Below, piece after piece: positions 1 to 9,493 of a stretch of 64,000 bases of DNA. The number at the start of each line of letters is the position of its first letter. Position 1 is the stretch's first letter. This stretch comes from Rhexocercosporidium sp. MPI-PUGE-AT-0058 (lineage: Eukaryota > Ascomycota > Leotiomycetes > Helotiales): contig JAGTJL010000002.1 in assembly GCA_020746875.1 (NCBI GenBank), positions 3,348,001 through 3,412,000 on the forward strand, read 5' to 3'. A program made the translations under genes and the position numbers. Under the pieces are notes generated by a model. That model was not told where the DNA came from, did not search any database, and saw only the letters and a list, made by a program, of their open reading frames with translations.

Positions 1-395
1 CCTGGGAAGCAGACAGGGCTACTATATGCCTCAACTACCAACGAGTCAGCAATCAATTCTCCCCTCCCCCCGCTTCAAGACATCATTTCTGGAAGATGAA
101 GCTTACCACGACAACCTCTCTTGGGATCTTGGATGTAATCAATAGCGAAACTATTGAAAGAAACGTTGGTGTAGCACTTTTCGTTGACGTCGGCTTTTCC
201 AGGAAAGAATTTGCCGGATGGGAATTCGGGATGGCCAGTGATTGGGTTCCAGCATTTCGCAGTACCGGCTTCTTTGTATAGGGTTATTGAGAGACGCTCA
301 TTGGCGCGAGCTTCAAGCATGGACGGGGTGGCGGTGATACCGGTCGCGAAGATGGCCATGATGGCGCTTGCGAGTGATATTGTGATAGCGACCAT
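1..395 (-). CDS. Small secreted cysteine-containing protein (3' end beyond window)
   Basis: The ATG at 395 opens a hydrophobic signal peptide (MVAITISLASAIMAIFATG) followed by a small domain with spaced cysteines (AKCWN, EKCYTN, RGCR). The open frame runs on to a stop at 75, but a consensus donor GTAAGC at 106-101, a branch-like TGCTGAC and a TAG acceptor at 35 define a 72 bp intron (35-106). Splicing it joins a second exon (1-34) that adds another cysteine (SPVCFPG) and leaves the window. I therefore favour exons 395-107 and 34-<1. The signal peptide, small size and cysteines fit an extracellular effector-like or cell-wall-associated protein. No family is recognised and the function is unknown. 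Confidence 0.6.
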
Positions 396-2022
396 TTTGA
401 ATGAGCTAATGCTTTGGAGATGGTGAAGAGTTCTGGGCTGTGAAACAAAATGTTCGTAGATGGGGTGGAGAGAGGGTATCGAAACATTCCACGTTTGTAC
501 TAATAGATATTTGGCTTTCCTTCTAGCACGAGCGATATCACATCTTCCCGAACTCTTTTGATTTTCTTTTTTCGGTTCTCGTATGGCCGAATTAGGTCTA
601 CGACACCGTGTAATCTTGATCACGATCTGAAACCTGAACATTACTTCTATTTCGGAATAGTGCGTAATCTGTGATCCGTTTTTGGATTAAGTCTGAATCA
701 GACTGCTGGATTGGAACGGATCGTTGATATTCTTTCAGGCCCAGGAGAAGTGCTAGTCAACTTCTCCACCACTCGACAAAGAGGAAGCTGGCGGTCGTGA
801 TGTCGTTTGAAACACTGCATCATAATACACCTCAAAGACTTTTAGACGAGGGCTGAGCCGCCGCTGTGGCGAAGTAAAGGCTCGTCACTTACGAGAGTTA
901 TTATCTGGTTGAAGAAGTTTGACACTTGGCGACTGGCACTTGGCGACTAGAATTTGAACAGGTAGCTATTACATGACTTTTCGGGTCATACTGTAAGCTT
1001 ACATGACGAGAGTGATAGTCACCTGAGGTTCGAAACATGGAAATGTACCAGAACGCGACACTAGATCTGATAGTCACCAGCAACTACGGAGTCATCGATT
1101 ACCTGTCTGAATCTCATTTCATATCCATATCTCGATAACACGGCAACTTCCTTATTCTATTCGACGCTTGGCTGTAAGATGATTTAGTTTGTACGCTATT
1201 GCTAAGCTTGAAAATTACGCTACCAAGAGGCTTGAAACTGAACTGATCGGCACAGCTGTGGCACAGATCTCACCCGAAGTCAGCAGCTTTGAAAATTTCT
1301 TGTGTAGCATCAAGGCTCCGGTGATCCGCACGGGGAACTTTGCTCCGAGAGCACCTAAAGACATTATGGGAAGAATAGGGATCAAACAAGATGCTAGTGA
1401 ATTAAATATATCGACAGAGATCGGAAACACTATTACTAATCCGGCTCTGCAAGCCAGGCATCGCTTCTCCCAACACATGATTGAAGAGCGTGGCAGAAAT
1501 ATTAGGGAAAGTAGAGGGATAAGCAATCTTAAAAACTATTAACCAAACGCTACTTTGATCATTCAAGAACCCATCGTTCTATCAGTTACGTGCTTCAGAT
1601 AAGGCGAGAACCCGAACCTAGAGCCAGAGCTTTGTTTACAATTTGACGTTCAAGCTAGCGCGATCTGGGGGTTAAGCGAACATCTTATCCTCGCCTGTGT
1701 TGGCGCTAAGGGCGGCGGCGGTCTCCTTCCTTCCCCGCGACGTGCAGTTTACATCACGACACTCATGCATCTCAATAACGACTCTCCTTGCAATCGGATC
1801 AGTGAATTGACCTTCGGCTTCACAAAGTCAATTTTCATTCTTACAATACTGAATAGGACACCGGCAGATGTAACGGGTGCTCAAATCATCCCTTTGCATG
1901 TGGTGAAGTTACCGACATTTGGGGTCAGCCTTGCCCGTCAATCTCGAAATCGTCATTCCGAATTCCAGACGGAAAGGTCGTTGGCTTCCACCAACCTCTG
2001 CCGCTAGTCTATCTGTGCTACA
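396..2022. other. Intergenic region, no gene recognised
   Basis: Several overlapping open frames of 60-117 codons occur here (for example 1189-1542 on plus and 1215-1526 on minus). None shows a domain, a signal peptide or convincing splice continuation. It holds the promoter of the small secreted protein on minus and of the first F-box-like gene on plus. Confidence 0.5.
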
Positions 2023-2687
2023 ATGGTGGCCTCTCCATCCGCAAGGAGATCTGCGCCGTCAGTCGGTGGTGATATGAAGCACGACCCCGCAGCGTTGGCG
2101 ATCCATGACATGTCCTTAGAAGGTAACCCCGACTCCTCCTCGGACCCGCGATACTGTCTGACATGGAAATAGAACATGTGATAGCCTCATCATCCAGGTC
2201 CGAAGAAGTTTCCGTGGGAGAGACAAAAACAGTCGAGTCACTGGAAACAGGTCACGTGGAATACCCCACAATCCTGCCTGACGAGTCAACGGCCACGGCG
2301 TCCAGAATCCACATCCTCGACCTCCCAATAGAACTTATTGAAATGCTTTGCAGAGAGTATTTGGATATCTGCTCGAACACCTGTCTAGGCTTGACTTGCA
2401 AAACATTCTTCAATATGACGGAGCACATCAACCCCTTCCAAGTCAATCTACATATGCGAACGAGCGGAATCTGCCTGGGCCGTCTGCTGACCACCTGGAT
2501 GGCTCCGAAATACAGTTTCAATCACTCATGGGGCAAGTTCTTGCTGAAAAGACATTACAATAATGATGAGGCAGAGGTTGAGAGAAGATGGAAGGAGAAG
2601 GAACAGTGGAAGAAGATTCGATTGTCGATGGACTCGATGGGTTACAGTGTTGCTTACGAAAGCAGGAGTAAGCGGAGGGGCTTCTGA
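2023..2687 (+). CDS. F-box-like protein 1 of a three-member tandem group
   Basis: Two exons, 2023-2122 and 2173-2687, give 204 residues. The intron has donor GTAACC, a CTGAC branch site and a TAG acceptor, in phase 1. About 65 residues of Ser/Thr/Glu-rich leader precede an F-box-like motif, HILDLPIELIEMLCREYL, followed by SNTCLGLTCKTFF, the usual cysteine-bearing second half of a fungal F-box. Downstream comes a LLTTWMAPKYSF block and a charged helix rich in Glu, Arg and Lys. F-box proteins recruit substrates to SCF ubiquitin ligases through Skp1; this one lacks a recognisable substrate-binding repeat domain. Its WMAP block recurs in the next gene downstream, so the two are paralogs. An unspliced start at 2163 is possible, but the leader exon is favoured because the second copy also has a phase-1 intron before the F-box. 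Confidence 0.68.
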
Positions 2688-3928
2688 AGCGATTAAGACA
2701 CGACGATTAGGTGGTGGCATTTGTTTCACGGAATCACTGGAACTATGCGAGGGGCTTGGACGTGGAACAATCAGCTTTGGCGGGATGAGAGAGACGCCGC
2801 GGTCAACTCTAGGGCCGGGATCAATTGTGGCATCAGCATTATCTTATATGCTATGCGTGGTAGTGCAAAGAGGAAGAATTTATCGGCATTAAGACGCTGT
2901 TTGAGATGTTGCATCTTGGGCGGCTTTGAATTTCCTGGGAACAGTCTGTAATGAAGAACAGCATCAGGATTAAGTCAGCTAGGATGAAGATTCTGCACAT
3001 GCTTTGTTTTGCTCAGGCCATGATATTGCTCTGCTAAAGACTCCTAACCATGAGTTCGTAAAGTACTCACAATTGTCATTGATTTCCCTCCACAGATTCA
3101 AGGGTAATTGATTAAGAGCTGTCCCCAAAATCCTGATTTCGCTCGTCTTTCTGGACGGAAAGTTTTCCTGCTACCTCGCTGTTTGACTTGGGTCCCGAGG
3201 CTTCAGGTATCAGTAAAGAGATTGAAACAGAGGGGTAAAAATGTTGATTGGCTATTCAAAAATGTATGCAAATAACATGCAACCTAATTTATGAAGTAGC
3301 ACTAGGCTACATCTGCAGGAAGGACTTGCGAACTACTTTGAAAGGATATCTAGCACCTATCAGAGAAGAAGATGCCATATCATAGACCATGAAAACCAGC
3401 AAATCAACTTATATAGGATAACTCCGGCCTTCAGTATGAAACTCCTACTATCAAATATTAGAATCCTTTCTAGATACTAATACCGCAGATCGCAGACCGC
3501 AGAGCTGCAAAAACCCAGAACCTCTGACCGAGAAATCTAATCAGGACATAACCACCAGCGGAGGAATGATGATGAGCCACTCAATAATCGCCATTAGAAG
3601 TGTGCGAGGGGCTTGTGTTTAAACATTAGGAAAATGATGAGCGGGTGTGATTGTAAAATTAACGGCGTGTTCTAGCATAGAACAGAATAACAGAGGCAAA
3701 TAATGAAGTAAAAAAATGTGCAAAATGGATCTACCACTCCCAGAAAAGTTACCAGCTAGCACACCCAGGCCCCTTCACCTTGATTAGAAGTCCTTAGCCG
3801 AGTTACCCTCAATGATCAGCCTCCCTCACGATCTGCCCTAGCTCTCTACTTTCCCCCCCTCCGCACCACAAAACCTTTCAATCTCCATCAAAGATAAATT
3901 CCTTTCCTCATCAACACCAGGAAGAGCA
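2688..3928. other. Intergenic region between F-box-like copies
   Basis: No coding frame with recognisable content. The segment is fairly AT-rich and includes the 3' region of copy 1 and the promoter of copy 2. Confidence 0.5.
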
Positions 3929-4453
3929 ATGGAGGAAGCCACCGGAGACATCATGGAGCCAGAGATTCGGCGCAAGGAGGGAACGATATCCATCGTGTTG
4001 GAAAAGAAGAGTGGGCTTTAACTCTAGCATCTCTTGTTCTCTTTGGGATTTTCTGCTGATCACCATTCCACAACAGAGGCCTCTACTCTCACCACCCTCC
4101 CATACGACATCTGCCATCTCATCATGAAAGATCTCGATATCATGGATTCCGCCTGCCTGGGTCTGACGAATAAGCAATTCTGGGCCATCCACAAGAGCCG
4201 CCACCCCACTACCAACCTCCGGATCGGATGTGGTCCAAACTGGCGTCGTCTGAGCTACAATCCATTTGCAGATCGCCTGAAGCTCTGGATGGCTCCGGAC
4301 TTTGTGTATTCCTACCGCCTCCGACTCTTCGTCACCCGAGAGAAATATGCAGTAATGGAGGCAAAGGTCGAGGCGGAGATGAAGAAGATGAGAGACAACC
4401 TTTATGCTACACTTGGTCCAAACTGTCTTGACCTCTTGAGAAAGGTCGTCTAG
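3929..4453 (+). CDS. F-box-like protein 2 of a three-member tandem group
   Basis: The proposed exons are 3929-4010 and 4077-4453 (152 residues), joined by a phase-1 intron with a weak donor (GTGGGC), a good GCTGATC branch site and an ACAG acceptor. If the donor is wrong, the start at 4034 gives a 139-residue product. The core reads LTTLPYDICHLIMKDLDI then SACLGLTNKQFWAI, an F-box-like helix pair, followed by LKLWMAPDFVYSYRLRLF and a charged C-terminal helix. Copy 1 has the equivalent WMAP block and helix, so the genes are tandem duplicates that have diverged strongly. The likely role is an SCF substrate adaptor, inferred only from the F-box. Short, fast-evolving F-box families of this kind are common in ascomycetes. 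Confidence 0.6.
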
Positions 4454-5543
4454 GCGTCCTGGGAGATCAGCTTGAGGCTGGCATGTTTACACATGCACGC
4501 ACTAGCAGTTGATTGGGTTATCGGGGATTGTGGAGGCTACTGCAAGCATAAGCTTTGGAATGGCACTGGAATGGCACTTGAAAGCTCGGGAGATCTCATA
4601 TCCAGCAATGAAACAGATTCTCGAAGATAAAGATCGAATAATGTGCCTAATGATTCAAAACAGAATACAATATGTCCTTGGGGAGTCTCACTTCGCTGAA
4701 GGTATAGGAATGTTATGCCTACCATTTCGTTGCCGAATAAGACGTCATAAATAGTTTTGGGTTCGATATCTAGCAGTGCTGTGTATATAAATGTCCTGAA
4801 AAGTTCCTTGTTTTCTGCTACGTTGTACGACATGTATTAGATCTTAGTCTCTTTGAAAGCATGAGGGCCGTGTAGACATATAAAGATAGTGGGAACCTTG
4901 ATATATACAAGCCTTCAAATAGACTGGCCATGTCTAGAGTTAGAACTAGGGGTAGCATTGAATTTGGTTCCTTGTGTCGAGACTAAGGGAGCTTGCGCAC
5001 CGGCAGCTGCGCAGTTTGCCAAGTTTTCGCTTCGAGCGCTTGCAGGCCGCCGCCTCGACTAAATTTCCTCTTCGAGCGATACTAACCACGAACGCACGTA
5101 AACAAACGCATGGCCGCTGGAAATGTAACTGCGATGTAACTTTATTTCACCTGCATCAAAGGAGGGGCGTCGAGGTATAGGATAGTGCAGAGCGACGAGA
5201 TGTCCGATCGTGAACGAAGGTAGTCTGTGGCTGTTTGTTAGGCTGTTAACTTCACGACTGGTCGTTGAACCATACCTAGAAATCTCTTTTGATTTGCTAA
5301 ACTGAACAGATATGAAGCACCGAAGCTGAATGATGCAGGTTACTCTAAAATCTCTGTCGGAATCCATTGAATTGATTCTTGAGTCTTGGACACTTAGTTA
5401 TCATCAGGAAATAGCGATCTCTAGGCATTCTGCAATAAGGGGAAAAACTAAGGGTTTGGACCCATACGTTTGGCACAAAATTGCCTTGGAGTAAGTTTAA
5501 GTTCAGCGAAAGCCTATCAAAGGCCAGTTCTCCTTAATTGACA
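4454..5543. other. Intergenic region between F-box-like copies
   Basis: I see no supported gene. Open frames at 4509-4754 and 4974-5180 lack domains or splice support. Confidence 0.5.
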
Positions 5544-6540
5544 ATGAAAGCTTTTGCAGACACCTGTAAAGACGCTAGTCCCGAATCGCGGTAGGTAAAG
5601 TTTCTGACTGAGCTCTTGGGAGCTAAAACACAATCCTCAACCTCCAACTAACAGAGCAATGGGCAACCATCTACTCGACTTCAACTCGCACTCGCTAGTG
5701 CTGATCCTCTACAAGAGGCAAGTCTTAGAGCTATCGCTGATGCTACCCCTCATGCTACCTTTCCTGTCTTTGCTTCCACAACGCCAAGCCATGCACACAT
5801 CGCAGGCATGCCGACGGAGCTACTTGATCAGATCGCATCATACCTTGAAGAGTATGTTCCTTCCTCGATTAGATCTAAGTAGCCTCGGTGTATCATCCAC
5901 TGACCTGATTTTAGCCATGAAGTCGTCCTCCTCTCGCTGACCTGCCGTAATATGGTAAGTCCCTAGCTGCAGCATCAACTACGCGGTCATATTGAACAAC
6001 GTTTTTTGAGAATCAATGAGCATGAAGCTGATCTGGCCCGCAGTACAACAGACTTAAACAGCCATGCTCCAAGCCATCCCTCGATAAAGAAATTGCCGTG
6101 GTCCACTATTACTACGCCTTCACTCCAGGAACGGTTGTTATGTTCAAGACTCGGTTCTGGTAGCTGCTGAAGGAGTTTATGGGATATCGAAATTACGCTG
6201 GCAACTACGGAGTGTTCAATTTCTTGTCCTACGAAGCTTATAATAGGTAAGGAATCTTGGAAACATCTCTTTTACGCCCTAAATATCCATCGAATTCGAC
6301 TAATAATATCTCGCAATGAATAGAGTCAGAGACAAGTACGATGAGAAATGCCGAATGGAGGCTATCGCTTATAAGTATTGCACAGGTCGCATTGCTAATA
6401 GCTATACTGCCACCTGCTCCCCTGTCCGCTGCTCTGGCCTCTGCTATGGAGCCAAACTCAAGGCTGGCACGCTCAAGTGGCCTCGATTATTGGCTAATCA
6501 GCCCTCGCAACACCATATGATCTTGCGTTCTCGCCGATAA
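5544..6540 (+). pseudogene. F-box-like gene 3, interrupted by an in-frame stop
   Basis: Pieces of a four- to five-exon gene can be joined by frame: 5544-5590 (uncertain), 5657-5851, 5915-5954, 6044-6246 and 6324-6540. The F-box is clear: MPTELLDQIASYLE at the end of one exon and DHEVVLLSLTCRNM across the next, each flanked by consensus donors (GTATGT, GTAAGT) and CTGAC/CTGAT branch sites. The fourth exon reads through a TAG at 6161-6163. After it, coding-like sequence continues in the same frame (LLKEFMGYRNYAGNYGVF) and splices cleanly into the last exon. The LLKEFMGYRNY segment corresponds to the WMAP region of copies 1 and 2. Either this is a recent pseudogene or a truncated protein of roughly 130 residues is still made. 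Confidence 0.55.
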
Positions 6541-6795
6541 ACTCTCCTAGCTCTGGATGATGGTGCTGAATATTTGAAGGATGTTCGGCAGGCAGGATGG
6601 GATTTGGTAGAAGGACGAGCAAACTCGCACGCATATCACATAAACCTTGAGGAAGGACTGAAGGAAGCATACAGTTAACGGTTCGGTAGATACCAGAGTA
6701 TTAGTCGGGCCAGCATGAGCTAATATGGAGATCCTGTGCAACCACTGCACCGTCTCAACCGTTCCAGTTCCTAGAATGACGTGCAAAGTGAGCTC

Positions 6796-8780
6796 TTATA
6801 TCGTGTATCTGTATCTCGGACTTTCATCTCCCAACTCTGCAATCTCGTCCTCTGTCATTCCCTCAACCTTGTGATCCTCCAGTCCAGCATCTCGTCGTTG
6901 GTTGGCCCGAGCGAAAACTATCCACTGCAAACAATCAGCTTCCTTCTACTCCACATTGAAAATCAAACTTACCATCAGAGCATATACAACACAAGCAAAG
7001 CCAACCATGGACAGAGTGACAGCATGGCCAGTGACATACCTCGGACGATCAGTAGCTGGGTAGATGAAACTGCTCAAAATACCAGCGCAATTACCGATGG
7101 TGAGCTGCATTCCAGTAGCAGTCGTCCTCTTCGCATATCTAGGCGAGTTATTTGGCAGCCAGGCTAGGGGAAGTCCAACCACAACGTAGAGACCACCAGC
7201 AACCAGGAAACAACCGAAGTAATGGACGCCAGATGGAGCTTTAGAAAGCAGGATCGCATACCCAACGACACTGCAAACACCACCTATTAGGGCGAAGAGG
7301 GCGCGCTTGGAGGTGCGGTCTGACAGGTGTGCAGCAATCATATATGCGATGGCGCCGGTGGCGTAGCAAGGAATTGTAAGGAGCTGGGTCTCGGCAGTTG
7401 ACCATTCTAGTGGCGGTTAGTTCTGTATCATGGAGACAAGGAAGCATGGATCTTACTTCCGAGCTGGGAGATGATGGTTGGCAGGAAGGTCGAGAAGCTG
7501 GATGTTTGTTAATCGGCGAGCCAAAGTCTAGAAAAGGGGCTCCATACCCATAAAGCATGGTGTCGACACCGAATTGAGCAAAATAGAATGACCAGCACTT
7601 CCAGTCTTTGAACGCTTTCACGACATCTTTCTTCGAGAACTCCTGAGCAGCAGCTGTTTGGCCATATTCGCATGCCCTTCGTATTTCAACCAACTTCTTG
7701 TCTTCTTTAGTAAGAAAGTATGCCTGCTCGAGTAAGCTCCTGATATATCTCAAAAAAGGCGAACCTACGGTTTCGGGGCCATTTGGCAGAAGCCAGAGCG
7801 TTGCAATGCCCATGAATACCGTCGGAATACCCTCAATAATGAAGATCCTACACCCTGTCAGCACGCTCGTCCAAGACTTTGTGAAGTCCACAGACCATCT
7901 CCAACCACTTTGCCCAGCAACTCCATCCATGTGGCCAATTCCATAGGCTAAAAGTCCGCCGCAACCTCCAGCTAGAGCAGCTGAGACGAAGAGGTATCCG
8001 ATCCGTACTGCAAGTTCATTCTTCGTATAGAAAAATGTCAGGTACACTGCCAAGCCAGGAAACAGTCCAGCTTCAACAGCTCCGAGGAAAAGCCGCACAA
8101 CAAGTAGGCCAGCGTACGACTGAACGACACCCCCAAGAGTAGCAATGATTCCCCAGGATGTGGCGATGAAAGCAACTACTCAAAACTTCAGTATGTAGGA
8201 TCTTCAATGTCTTAGGATTAGGGTCAGCAAAGGAAAAACGATCCTGATCCCTGGTCACTGGGAGTTCAAGGGCGGAAAGTCACGTACTCCAGCGTGATGG
8301 AGTGAACTTTTTCAAAACCCTTTTCAGATGTTAGATGCGATGAGTAGGATAATATCTCGATGAAGCACTTACAAATTTGAGGGCACCTCGCAGATAATAT
8401 ACGTGACGAAGAGAAGGGAGATGGCAGTCTGATACATAGTTCCGTGCATTCCAAGGTCTCGCTCCAGATGATACAACCTCGCATTACCGATATTTACACT
8501 AATCGTCTATTCAGTACAAGCAAGTGAGATCCTCCATCTTATCAGACGAAACATACCGGTCCAAGAAACTCAAAAGGTATAAAGCCATTACGACGGGGAT
8601 AATATGGATGTCTAGCTTCCGCACCAACTTTCTCTCGGCTTCGCCACCTAGCAGAATTTGCTGATTTTCGGGTCCGACATCTTTCGGCTCCGCATCGGAC
8701 ATGTTAGCTGAGCCGGTCTGGACTGTATCAAGTTTCTCCTCTGCAGCTTTAGATGCCGTTGAATCGTTGATATCGGCCAT
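6796..8780 (-). CDS. Dal5-type MFS transporter (anion:cation symporter family)
   Basis: Nine exons assemble into 507 residues: 8780-8557, 8498-8373, 8319-8288, 8178-7896, 7847-7769, 7723-7548, 7497-7457, 7406-6973 and 6924-6796. The frame is continuous and divisible by three. Family landmarks are FLDRVNIGNARL after TM1, CEVPSNLVLKKFTPSRW, VRLFLGAVEAGLFPG, GWRWIFIIEG and a C-terminal LGDESPRYRYTI, all typical of Dal5/allantoate permease-like fungal carriers. Substrates in this family include allantoate, ureidosuccinate, biotin, pantothenate, nicotinate and other carboxylates; the substrate here cannot be told. It would sit in the plasma membrane with twelve TM helices. The gene lies downstream of, and on the same strand as, a pseudouridine-degrading enzyme, so uptake of a nucleoside-derived or nitrogenous compound is possible but speculative. 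The start is the ATG before ADINDSTASK, after which the acidic cytosolic N-terminus begins. Confidence 0.93.
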
Positions 8781-9493
8781 ATCCAAGGCTGGAGTTAGCG
8801 TATGAAAAAATTGGCGCTGTGGAGAATCCGAGATAAAGGTCACGTGTCATCAAACGTAGATAGGTCAAAGGAGATGCAACTAAGTAGGAAGAACTATCCG
8901 CAACATGCGGTGCTGCAGTGTATTTATATTATGACCAGCTTTGTGTTGCTGACACTCGTTGCACAAATGCCTAGACCCCTTATCTCCCAGTAGGCTAATC
9001 TATCTCGAGCCAAGACTAGACCTTGTATTACCAAGCCTTTGAAAGGTGGGATACAGCTCACTGTAATATATGAAATCTATCAAGAGTGGAAGGGAAACAG
9101 TAGATAAGATAGTAGTAACTAAGAGTGGAAGAATGGGGAAGCTTCATTCATCAACGTCTAACATTTGTTTGGAATTTGCATTCAACACGTGACATTTGTG
9201 TACCACCAACACCCGACTTCGAAATCTAGGTGGAAAGTTCGTTGATGTGTCCAACGTTCGCAGCTTCATCCGATTCGCCCAAATCAATACTTCGAATTCC
9301 TGCCCTCAAAATAGACACACCCGTCATTGCGAGCCGGGACTAAAGAAAGCTATCCAAAACTTCTTCAACATTCCTTAACATCCACTCAACACCTTTTCCC
9401 GAGGCAGTATAATTTTCTCTTCTTACATTGGGCCAGCTGCTAATCACATTGGCTCCTGAAAATGTCTCTCCAAACTAGAAACGGGATGGCTGA
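8781..9493. other. Promoter side of the MFS gene and 3' flank of the pseudouridine gene
   Basis: No gene seen. This 0.7 kb is the upstream region of the transporter and the 3' flank of the bifunctional enzyme, both on minus. No specific binding site is claimed. Confidence 0.5.

Noticed and set aside
1189..1542. Open frames on both strands (117 and 103 codons) in the first intergenic region
   Set aside because: They overlap each other, have no domain, signal peptide or splice continuation, and the residue patterns look random.
8266..8484. 72-codon minus frame inside the MFS locus
   Set aside because: It is out of frame with the transporter; the true exon 2 (8498-8373) reads a different frame with clear family motifs.
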